A stretch of DNA of 64,000 nt from Sciurus carolinensis. Its lineage: Eukaryota > Chordata > Mammalia > Rodentia > Sciuridae. The position numbers and the translations under genes were made by a program. Location: NCBI RefSeq assembly GCF_902686445.1, contig NC_062232.1, forward strand, positions 32,322,954 to 32,386,953, given 5' to 3'. Positions 1 to 9,756 of the stretch are shown piece by piece (positions within the stretch are counted from its first letter, which is position 1; every line of letters starts with the position of its first letter). The notes under the pieces were generated by a model, which ran no database searches, was not told where the DNA came from, and saw nothing but the letters and a program-made list of their open reading frames with translations.

Positions 1-831
1 GATTTCCAGAGTCATCACATAATTAGATCCAAATGTCCAGTTTTCAATGAAGAAACACCAGGTACAAAGAAATAGTAAGGTATGGACCATTTGAAGAAAA
101 ACAAAATCAACAGAAATGCTACCTCACAATGACCAAATGGCACACTACTAGACAAAGACCCTAAAACACTATCATAAAGATGCTCAAAGAACAGAAGGAA
201 GATGTGGAGAAAGTCAAGAAAATGATGTACGAACAAAATGGAAATGTCAGTAGAGAGAAAAACCTAAAAAGAAACTGAGTTGAAAAGTGGAATAGCAAAA
301 GTAAAATTTTCACCAGAAGGATGCAAAAGTAGATTTTAGCAAGCAGCAAAAAGACTCATTGGAGTTGAAAATAAGATAATGGAAATTGTTGAGTGTGAAG
401 AACAGAAATGAGATTGAAGACTAGACCCTAAGGGACCTGTGAGAGAACATCAAGTGGACTGCCGTACATACTGTAGGCTTCCCAGTAGGAGAAGAGAGAG
501 AGAATTAGAGTGAATATTTGAGGGAATAATGGTTGAAACTTCCAAAATCTGATAAAAGACAAGGATATAGCATGCAAGAAATTTAATGAACTCCAGACAC
601 ATGCACCCAGATGCATTATAATCAAACCTTTGAAATACAAGAATCTTGAAAATAGCAAGACAGAAGTGATTCATCACATGTAAGTGATCCTCAAGTAGAC
701 TATGAGCAGAGTGCTTCTCAGAAAATTTGGAGGACAGTAGGCTATGGACCAATAGTGTCAAACTACACAAACAAACACATCTGTCAACCAAGAATACTAT
801 ATTCAGCAAAACCGTCCTTCAAAAGTGAGGG

Positions 832-1188
832 CAAAAAGTGGGGGACACCATAAAAATGGGAGGGAGATCAGTGGAGTGGAGGAGGTGATTGAAGGCCAAG
901 GGAGAGGGACAAGAAAGGGGAGGATCAGTGGAATGAGTTTGACCAAATTATGCATATGTGAATGGACCATGGTGAATTCCACCTTTATGTACACATATAA
1001 AGTACCAATTTATAAAAGCAATAAATAAATGGGGAAAAACCAATAGAGCAGAGGAGGGTGATGTGGAGGACAAGGGGAGGGAGGAAGGAGGTACTGGGAT
1101 CTGAAATGAAGCCAATTATATTTCATGCATGTGGGAATATATCAAAATGAACCCTACTATTATGTATAACTCATAAATGCCTTGTTTA
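832..1188 (+). mobile_element. Sciurid-type L1 3'UTR fragment inserted in the old L1
   Basis: A GA-rich segment followed by 'taaccaaattatgcatatgtgaat'-like DNA (about 945-965), then a second similar unit (about 1040-1188) containing 'ccctactattatgtataact'. This is the style of sciurid L1 3' ends. The block is bracketed by an 11-bp direct repeat, aaaagtgaggg, at 821-831 and 1189-1199, as expected of a target-site duplication. Two 3'UTR-like units in tandem, the first ending 'gcaataaataaat', suggest a composite or tandem 3' end. Only non-coding L1 sequence is present. Confidence 0.65.
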
Positions 1189-1299
1189 AAAAGTGAGGGT
1201 GATGTGACCATATCTACAACTGCTAAAGCATATTGTCCTTACAAAAAATCTCAGCCTTGCTGACAAAGGTCAAGCAAAGAGCTAAAATAGACTTTTTTC

Positions 1300-1365
1300 A
1301 TTTTGAATTGATTTATCTCACACATTTATCACAGCAATGAAAGTCTGACTAAAACATAAAATGGA
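1300..1365 (+). mobile_element. Possible 3' end fragment of a MaLR LTR
   Basis: The stretch 'atttatcacagcaatgaaag' followed by 'tctgactaaaaca' resembles the 3' terminus of ERVL-MaLR LTRs, which typically read as a 'cacagcaa...actaata/aca' ending. The rest of the LTR is not recognisable. The assignment rests on about 50 bases. Confidence 0.4.
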
Positions 1366-1410
1366 TACTAACAAAAAAAAGTAAAGGTGAAATTAACGCA
1401 GTCCTTAATT

Positions 1411-1548
1411 GGGGCTGGAGTTGTGGCTCAGTGGTAGAGCACTTCCCTAGCATGTGTGAGGCACTGGGGTCAATCTTCAGAACCACATATAAATAAACAA
1501 ATAAAATAAAGGTCTATCAACAACTAACAAATATTTTTAAAAAAGAAA
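1411..1548 (+). mobile_element. ID SINE (tRNA-derived, monomeric)
   Basis: Starts 'ggggctggagttgtggctca' with the ID A-box-like 'ggctcagtggtagagcac', followed by 'cactggggtcaatcttcaga' in place of the B-box and a tail of taaataaa repeats plus 'ggtctatcaacaac', a tail type common in squirrel ID copies. Pol III-type retroposon mobilised by L1. The B-box carries substitutions, so it is unlikely to be transcribed. Confidence 0.85.
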
Positions 1549-2207
1549 TCAAGGCAGCCCCAAATAATCAAATTTGAGGAAGTTCATTATCACTAGACTT
1601 TCCCAAAAGGAGATGCTCAAGAGACTCCTGCAGGAAAAAAAAATGAAAGGACCCCAGACAGTAACTAAATGCTCTATGAAGAAATAAAGATCACAATAAA
1701 AGTAAATATCTGGGCAATTATAAAACTAATATTACTGTAGTAGTAGTTTGTAATTCTACTTTTTGTTCCCCTGAGGTTTAAGAGATCAATGCCTTCTGAA
1801 AATTATTAGTCTCAAAACTAGTAGTTATTCTAACTTAGGTTTGTAAGTCCAAATTTTGTTTTCTATTTAATTTAAGAAACTAACCATTTAAAGAAATTTA
1901 AATTATAGTTTGGGGCACATAATTTATAAGGATGTAATTCTGTAGCATCAACAACCAAGAGGTGTGGGGACAGGGCTATTAAAGATCAGAGTTTTGGTAT
2001 GCTATTAAAGATAAGCAAATTCAAATTAAAGTGTTATTTTGGATGTAAAATTTGACCCCATGGTAATAATTGCAAAGAAATAGTCACAGAATATATACAA
2101 AATGAATGTAAATGTCTCATTACAAAAAGTTAGTGAAACACAGAAGAAGATAGGAATGCAGGGAATGAGGGCCAAAAAGTGATAATGCACATCAAAAACA
2201 AAGAGCA

Positions 2208-2322
2208 GGGGCTGGAGTTGTGAATCAGTGGTAGAGTGCTCATCTGGCATATGTGAGGCATTAAGTTTGATCCTCAGCACCACATAAAATAAATAAAATA
2301 AACATATTAACAAATTTTAAAA
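2208..2322 (+). mobile_element. ID SINE inserted in the L1M spacer
   Basis: Reads 'ggggctggagttgtgaatca', 'gtggtagagtgctcatctgg', then 'tttgatcctcagcaccacat' and an AT-rich tail. The flanks 'aaaacaaagagca' (left) and 'aaaacaaacagca' (right) form an imperfect target-site duplication, and the host L1 resumes directly afterwards. Right-hand B-box is largely recognisable. Confidence 0.87.
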
Positions 2323-2803
2323 AAACAAACAGCAAAATGACAGAAATAAGTCTCTCTCAGTGATCACTTTACATGTAAATACATTAAACTTTCCAGTGAA
2401 GAGACAGAGATTAGCAGAATGAATTTTAAAATGATCCAGTTATTGATTTTCTACAAAATATTTACTGGAAATTCAAAGACACAAATAAATTGAAAGCAAA
2501 AGGATGGAGGGAAATATTCCATGCAGACAATACTAAAAATGGAGCAAGAGTGGTTATACTGGCGTCAAACAAGATAGACTTCCAATCAAGTAACTTATAA
2601 AAAAAACAAAGTCATATAGTAATAAAAGTTTCAATGTTGCAAGAATTTATAACAATTCCAATCTTTTATACACCTAATAAAAGACCACAGAATTAAAGAG
2701 AAAAATAGATAGTACTATAATAATAGTTGGATCCTTCAGTATCACCTTTTCAATAATGGATAAAACAAACACATGGAAAATAAGTCAGGAAATACAGAAC
2801 TTA

Positions 2804-3011
2804 GCTGGGTGTGGTGGTGTAACCCTGTAATCCCAGTGACTCGGGAGGCTGAGGCAGGATAATGAGTTCAAAGCCAGCCTCAGCAACTTAGAGAGGCTCT
2901 AAGCAATTCAGCAAGACCCTGTCTCTAAATAAAATATTAAAAAGGGCTGGGGACATGGCTCAGTGGTAAAACTCCCCTGGGTTCAATCCCTGATACCAAA
3001 AAAAAAAAAAA
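2804..3011 (+). mobile_element. MEN/B1-dID dimeric SINE
   Basis: Left half begins 'gctgggtgtggtggtgtaac' and contains the B1-like 'cccagtgactcgggaggctg' and 'gagttcaaagccagcctcag'. Right half is ID-like: 'gggctggggacatggctcag', 'gggttcaatccctgatacc', then poly(A). Target duplication aatacagaactta / aatagagaactta (2791-2803 and 3010-3022, one mismatch). This dimer is a strong pointer to a sciurid genome. Confidence 0.93.
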
Positions 3012-3999
3012 TAGAGAACTTAAGTGACACAATAAACCAAGTAGAGTAACAGACATTACAGAACACTCCGCTCAATGACAACTTCATACCTATTCTTAAA
3101 AGTACATGGGACATTTTCTAAGATAGACCATATGTTAAGCTATAAATTAAGTCTCAATGGACTTAAAAATATAGATAGCCCACAAGGCAGCTTCTCTGAC
3201 TACAATGGAATGAAGTTAGAAATCAATAGAAAAAGTAAAAGTGAAACGTTCACAAATTTGTGAAAATAGAATACTTGAAATTATAGCCTGAGCAAATAGG
3301 CAAGAAAAAGAAATAAAATTCATCCAAAGTGGAAAGGAAGAAGTGAAATTCTCTCTGTTTACAAATAAAGTAATCTTATCTGTGGAAAATCCTAAAAATT
3401 ACTCAAAATCCCTTTTAGAAATAGTAAATGAATTTGGTATAATAGAAGGATACAAAATAAACACACAAAAATTAGCTGCATTTCTATGCACTAATAATTA
3501 ACAATCTGAAGAGGAAAACATGAAACACTATTGGTGGGAGTAGAAATGGTAGAACCATTGTAGAAAACAATATGGCAGCCCCTCAGTAAGTTAAAAAGAG
3601 AATCACCATCTAATCCAGAAATTCCACTTTTGTGTATATACTCAAAGAACAGAAAGTCAGACCTCAGATATATCTTTTTATACCCATGTTCGTAGCAGCA
3701 TTTTTCACTCGTATGAGTGAAATCATGCACATAAGAAGTAGAATGGTAGTTTACAGGAACTGAAAGGAGGAGGGAATTGGGAGTTATTATTTAAAGGGGA
3801 TACAGTTTCAATTTTGCAAGATAAAAAAGAGATATGGAGATTAATGGTGGCAATGACTGCACAAAGTCATAAATATATCTTAATACTCATGAACTGCATA
3901 GTTAAAAATGTCTGAGATGGCAAATTTAATGTGTATTTTACCACAATAAAAAAAAACTGAAGAAAAAAGAGAACAACATACTAATCACAACTGTGATAT

Positions 4000-4328
4000 T
4001 GGCACCACTTGGATAGCATTCACTCTATGCTAGGCAATGTTCTAAGGTCTCTCCATGTTATTAACTCACATGTGGAAAATAAGATCCAGTGATTTGCCCA
4101 ATTTGATATTTCTCAAACTTCACCTGGGGATCTTGTTAAAATGCACATTTAAATGCAGTAGGTTATTGGATGGGTCCTGAAATTCTCCATGGGATGCTGA
4201 TGCTGCTGGTTCATGTACCACACTTTGAGAAGCCAGGGCCTAATGTTCCACACCTAGTAAGTCAGGACCACGATTCACAATCTGATTGTTAGAGATGGAG
4301 GCCAGTGTTCTTTCTATTCCACTGTTGC
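4000..4328 (-). mobile_element. MIR SINE, split by MER5A
   Basis: Reverse-orientation MIR: 'tatgctaggcaatgttctaa' and 'atgttattaactcacatgtg' on the left (to about 4105). The right half resumes at about 4238 with 'cacctagtaagtcaggacca' and 'gttctttctattccact'. The interruption is the MER5A at 4106-4237. Ancient and inactive. Confidence 0.75.
4106..4237 (+). mobile_element. MER5A non-autonomous hAT DNA transposon
   Basis: Matches the MER5A pattern in order: 'tctcaaacttcacctgggga', 'tcttgttaaaatgcacattt', 'cagtaggttattggatgggt', 'gatgctgatgctgctggttc', 'accacactttgagaagcca'. Lies inside a MIR, so it is the younger of the two. No transposase. Confidence 0.88.
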
Positions 4329-5160
4329 TATCTCCAGAGATTTTTTTCTCTCCTGCTGCAGTTTGATAGAAGGCAACTCGGCAGTTAATTATAGGCTGCC
4401 AGTTTCAGAGTGCAGTGCTATGCAGCAGCAGATAGAAAGTACCCCTTTTCCCAGTCAGCTCTCTACTCTACTAGCAGCCCTGGCTATGAGTAGTTGTCTA
4501 ACCCCCAGTAGATTTGACCATAGACACATATGCTTTAGTATTCAACTTTTAAAAAATATATGTGTTGAGTCTGATAAACCAGTTGTAAGCATCAGTGTGG
4601 CTCACAGAGGAGAAAGGAGAGGGGAAGAAAGAAGTGAATAAGCATAGGAAAGAGAGTAAATGGGCAATAGAAGAGGGTGGAAGTTGTAGTGGGGAGAGGT
4701 CCAAATTCCTTCTGTAGTCTGCTTGGGAATGATTGCCGTAATAAGGGAATCACCAGTGTGCTCCTAATGCTCCCAGTTTGGGAGCAAACCATAGCTGTTC
4801 AGGTGTACTCCTCAGTAGTGTCTCTGTTGAAGGAGTCTGCAGATTATTTATTTGCATCACAGATTCCTCATTTTGCAATCTTGGCTGTCTCAGCTAACCT
4901 GTTGACTGGCTGTTCAGACATGGGACCATCTCTGATGATGATGGATTTCTAAGTTAACTCTATTCTCTTCCTCTGTAGAGTGCTCCTATATCAGCATGCT
5001 GTAAAACTATGTGGGACTATCCTGCTCCCAGAATAACCAAAGACTTAGGGAGAGGTTCCTGTCAGCAGGACATGGCAAGTTGGAGACAGGTACAGGGCTC
5101 CTTTATTCCTTCTGAGTTTCAGTTTAAAAGGATATGCTAGATCATGTTGACATAGACTTT
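4329..5160. other. Unassigned unique-looking DNA
   Basis: About 830 bases with no repeat family I recognise and no convincing exon. Open stretches of about 90 codons occur on + at 4363-4641 and 4677-4952, but they overlap one another in different frames and match no protein family known to me. No promoter or polyadenylation logic is visible. Confidence 0.4.
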
Positions 5161-5164
5161 TTTC

Positions 5165-5290
5165 TTTTCTTTTTCATTTACCTTTTAAAATGAAGTATAG
5201 CTTGCATCATAAAATAGGATAAATCTGAAGTGTGCCATTTGAATGACTACATATGTATGTATATATTCATACTCATGTGTTTATATATAT
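5165..5290 (-). mobile_element. Possible L1M 3'UTR fragment followed by AT-rich simple DNA
   Basis: 'ttttaaaatgaagtatagct' and 'gataaatctgaagtgtgcca' resemble the antisense 3'UTR of old L1M elements. It passes into AT/TATG-rich low-complexity DNA up to about 5330. Short and diverged. Confidence 0.4.
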
Positions 5291-5536
5291 AGTATATATA
5301 TGTATTATAATACCTTATTACATATATTCACAAAATCTACTATAGGCTTCTGAAGTCATTAAACAATCAGTTCTTATAGACATAATACATCCAATGTTCA
5401 CAGCACAGTACATACTAATAGGAATCACCTTTGAAACAATTAATCCAATTTCACTAGTTTTTGTTCTTGTCCCATCATTATTAAAGGACTTTTCTATGGC
5501 TGATCCATCAAGAATGCTTTTTATGTGCTTAATTTT

Positions 5537-5913
5537 TGTCTGCTTTCCATTACTGTAATAAAATGTCCAAGGTAATCAATTTATAAACGGAAAGGTTTAT
5601 TTTGGCTCATGATTTTGGAGGATTCAGTCTATGCATGGTTGGCTCCATTGCTTTGGACCTCTGGTGAAGCAGTGCATCATGGTGGGAACTGTGTGGCAAA
5701 GTTAAGTGTTTACATCATGACTGGGACATGAAAGAGAAAGAGGATGAAAAAAGGGTCCTACAGTCTCTTTTGAGTACACATGCCCAGTGGCCTAAAACCT
5801 CCCACTAGGCCCCACATCCTGAAGGCTCCACTACCTCTCAATAGTGCCAAGGATTAGAGATAGAACTGTTAATACATGGGCCTTTGGGGGACATTTGAGA
5901 TTTAAACTGTAGT
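5537..5913 (-). mobile_element. ERVL-MaLR solo LTR (MLT/MST-like)
   Basis: Antisense MaLR: opens 'tgtctgctttccattactgt', then 'ggtttattttggctcatgat', 'ggctccattgctttggacct', 'aggccccacatcctgaaggc' and 'acatgggcctttgggggaca'. Length (about 375 bp) fits a complete LTR. No internal retroviral sequence flanks it, so it is a solo LTR. Confidence 0.8.
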
Positions 5914-8479
5914 CCTCTCTTACTACCTCAGCTAATCTATTTCCACATTATTGGTGTATAATAAATTTACTCAGTTCTCCCTGACATTCAACAGTAATAT
6001 GTGTTTTTTCATGTAACTGGAGGGTTGAGTAAGCATTGGTTGATCTAGGCTGGACACAGAAGGATAATTCTGATACCTTGACAGAGATTCTTATATTTTT
6101 TGAGCTAAAAATCTAATCTGCGTTCAACTACAGTTGTGACTCAACTTTGTTTAATGTATGTCTCATCTTCTTTATGAAACCAATGATGTCCAGTGATGTC
6201 TTTCTCATTGCAATGGCAAAATGATCAGAAAGTAGACTTGGAGATGGCACATCATCACTTCTGCATCATTCTATTGACCAAAGCAATCACATGGTTGAAC
6301 ACATAATCAAGGAGAAGTACACGTATGCCTCTTGATAATAGAGAGTGCAGATCCAAGGAAGGAAGAAATACTGTGGTCGTTAATATCGTGTACCACTCTT
6401 GCTAAGAGACACTGCTGTCCTCTATCAGGCACCAGAATCTCCCACCAAATGACCCTGCTACCCCACACCATGGCCAGATCCATTATGGAGGTACCTGTCC
6501 CATGGCAAGGTTCAAGCTGTGGGGAAGGAAGAGTAATTATTGCTCCTCTTTTTGTTTTAATCTGAGAGCTAGATGTTTGTGACCTTCAGTCTTTTAGAAA
6601 CCCCCAGAAATGTTTTTTACTTTTGGTCCTTCTTTCCCTAGGAACATTTAGAGTCAGAATGGGAATGTATTTAACTGCTATGTAGTAGACATGCTCAGAA
6701 ATCAGTGTTCTCCAAGAATGCCAAACTGGAGCCTTTTCCATTTCTTCCCAGGAGGTGTTCAGGAAATCAGAGAAGTTGAACCAAATTTCTTTGCTCCATT
6801 AACAGATCTTCAACCATTTCAGCATGATTCAGGCTTGAATTTTTTACTTTTCATAATTACCACTCAATTAATGACTTTTTGTTGTAACAGCTTTTAGAAA
6901 GTTATATCACTTTTAGATCAAATTTTTATTATTCTTCTACCTTATTTTATTTTGGTATATCTTTCTCACACCAAAACACTAAATTCACTCTAATAAGTGA
7001 TATTTTGACATTATAGTTATAAGCAAAGACACATTCACCAAATTAGTTGACATATCAGTTTTTAGTCAGATTATATCTTATGGCACAAATTCTTAATACA
7101 TGTCATGTTTGGATGAACTCAAAATGTTTTGCTTTGTACATGGAACCTTAGAAAAAAGGATGAAGAAGTAATATCTTTCTCTACAACTTTTCTGTTATCC
7201 TCAGGTGCTACTTCCATGTTTCCAAAGTACTCTTTTGCTTAGTCTTCTTTTACCCTAGCAGTGTTTTTCTATGCTACAACTTTGTTTTTAATCCACTTTG
7301 AATGCAATATAATCATGAGTCCAAGTAGGTTGAAAAGTTTCATGAAAAAAATGATAGAGCTTCCAAATAATGACTCCTTACAACTCTCCATTACTCGTCA
7401 CTACTATCAAATTATCTCTTCCTTTCTCAAGAATGCTAAATGTTCATGACATGATATGATATTTTGTGTATAAATTATATTTATTTACTTTCACTTATTT
7501 AATATTGGTATAAATTTGTATATGTGATATTTGTATGTAAATTACATTTACTTACTTTCACTTATTTACTATTGTTATGTTTGTTTTTATTATCTGATTA
7601 AATATATACTATCTCTCTGTGGATATTGCTTCTGTGTCTTAGGTTGAGATGGAACATATAATTTTGCTTCAGCAAAATAAAGGAAACTTTTGGTTTTAGA
7701 CAAAACAGAGTAAATACATTTCACCTTATTCTTAAAACCCTGGAAAAACTACATGATACCAACATCAGAAGACACTGAAAATTAGACAACAAAAGAGTGG
7801 CCTGCTTAAGATCCTTTGAATTTGAGGAATGAACCTTTTGCCCTCCACATATCTTATTATTGGTGCCATAGAAGCTCATGAGCCAGAAATATCAGAGAAA
7901 AATCAAGTAAAAAAAAGAAACAATAAAACATGATAAACCATTTCTATTCATACAAAGGACTGGAAAAGTGGAAATCTCACAGGACAAAATGCTTTTGGCA
8001 ACACAGGTCCAGCTCCACATGAACATCTCGCCCCAAAAAACTTGTGCCCTCCCCAAACCACCAGTGCATGGCAGTTAGATGGTTCCTCTGCCTCCTGACA
8101 GGAGGGTATCAACAGAGCCTGCAGGTGAGCAGATCACTAACTATCAGTGCAACTCTCAGTCCAGTGATAAAAAGGTAAATTCCCCTCTCAGCAATAGAAT
8201 ACCTGCAGAAAGTGTGTGTTAGCCAAGTCCTTAATTCCGTCCTACTCCAGTAATTATGAGATAGTGTGTCTTCTCCTCCTGACCAGTGGACATCTGCAGA
8301 AGCCAAGGATGTGAACAGATCGTCGTCTAGCATCATGGAGTGGAAGTAATGAGTAACAAGATGTAAATAAGAACCAGAGATAGAATATGCATATTTTCCA
8401 GGATAAATTGAAAATTGCCCATCAAGAATTATGAAAAATTTCAATTAGAATGATAAAAGAGAATGAACAGATGCCAACA
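5914..8479. other. Unassigned AT-rich DNA
   Basis: About 2.5 kb where I see no confident repeat, gene or RNA. Composition is AT-rich, especially 6890-7700, where the motif pair 'tttactttcacttatttaat'/'ttactttcacttatttacta' near 7485 and 7550 makes a short imperfect direct repeat (about 65 bp apart). Open frames of 60-110 codons (such as 8109-8444 on the minus strand) show no recognisable domain. Probably decayed repeat and unique sequence. Confidence 0.4.
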
Positions 8480-9755
8480 TCAAGATGACACAGATGTTGA
8501 AATTATCTGACAGTAATTTTAATATAACTATATTGAAATGCTATGATGAATAATTACAAATATTTTGAAACAAATGAAAAAATAAAACATCTCAGCAGAG
8601 AAATGGAACACACAAAGGAGAAATTAATAGAAATTCTAGAGCTGAATGAATAATTGAAAAAAATTTTAAAGGCTCACTGGAGGGGTTCAATGACAGAATG
8701 GAAATTACAGAAGAATGAATTAGTGAACTTTAAGTTAGAGCAATAGAAAATTCACAATCTGCACAATAGAGAAAACTGATTGAAAAAATAAACAGATACT
8801 TAGGGACTTGTAGCACAATAATAAAAAGATCTAATTGTCATATCATTAGAGCTTCAGAAGCAGAGAAGAAAGAGTGTAAGATTGAAAAACTATTCAAAGA
8901 AATAATGACTGAAAATATCCTGACTTTGGCTAAAGATACAACTAAAGACAAAGAAATAATCTCAAAAGCAATGAGAGGGGAATGACTCAATATCTACAGG
9001 TGAAAAACTATTCAAATTACTGCATATTTCTTATCAGAAATCATGGAGATAATAACAAAGTGATACAATATTGCCCATGTACTGAAGATATTCTCTGCCC
9101 ACAACTCTATATCCAGAGAAAGTAGATTTAGAAATGAACAAAAAATAAAGGCATTCTCAGACAGAGGAAAATTAACAAATCTGTTGTCAGCACAACTTTT
9201 TGCCTTAACAGAAAACCTGAAGAAAAAATTTCAAATAGAAAGAAGTGGTAACAAAGGAAACTTTGAACATCAAGAATGAAGGATTTAATGGATGAATATA
9301 TGGGCAAATGTACTGTACTATCCTTTCTGCCTGAGTTTTTAACATTATTAGATGGTTGAAAGCAAAATGCCAAGATTATACATTGTCTCAATATACATAG
9401 AGGAAATATTTAAGAAAACTGAGTTATAAAAGAGGAAAAATAAAGGGAACAAAAGTTTCCAACATTTAATTTGAAATATCAAATCAAAACACTGATACTA
9501 ATAAACTGTGATATGCTATGTAGGTACACTGTAATCCCTTAAGTAATCATAAAAAAACATTCTGTAAAGAGATATACACAAACTCTATAGAAAAAACAAA
9601 TACATTGCTAAAAAGTATTCAAGTAATACAGAAGAAGGCAGGAAAAGAACAAACAAAAATGAAACTAGAAAATACATACTAGAGTATTAGGCTTAACATG
9701 TCAGTAATCATTTTAAACTAATGCAAATGGTATGAGTAAATCAAGTTTAAAGAAA
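8480..9755 (+). mobile_element. L1M ORF1/spacer fragment
   Basis: Diverged L1M 5' part: 'atctcagcagagaaatggaa', 'agaaattctagagctgaatg', 'agcttcagaagcagagaaga', 'aatgactgaaaatatcctga', 'ctctatatccagagaaagta', then spacer DNA to 'ttaaactaatgcaaatgg'. Collinear with ORF1 and the ORF1-ORF2 spacer. Every frame is broken. Ends abruptly where an oppositely oriented L1 begins. Confidence 0.8.
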
Positions 9756-9756
9756 T

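Larger units (their letters stand above)
1..3955 (+). mobile_element. Old L1M-type LINE-1, internally deleted, hosting younger insertions
   Basis: Degenerate but collinear L1 of an old mammalian (L1M) lineage; its 5' end lies outside the window. Order seen: ORF1-like DNA including the motif around 'aaccaagaatactatattcagcaaaa' (785-812, read in parts), the ORF1-ORF2 spacer (1560-2207 and 2323-2440), ORF2 endonuclease-like DNA (2440-2800, 3012-3263), reverse-transcriptase-like DNA (about 3290-3510), then the ORF2 end and 3'UTR finishing in 'taccacaataaaa' near 3950. Most of ORF2 between about 3264 and 3290 and again after 3510 is missing, so the copy is internally deleted. No ORF is intact. It is interrupted at 832-1188, 1411-1548, 2208-2322 and 2804-3011. 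Non-functional; the exact subfamily is uncertain. Confidence 0.85.
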
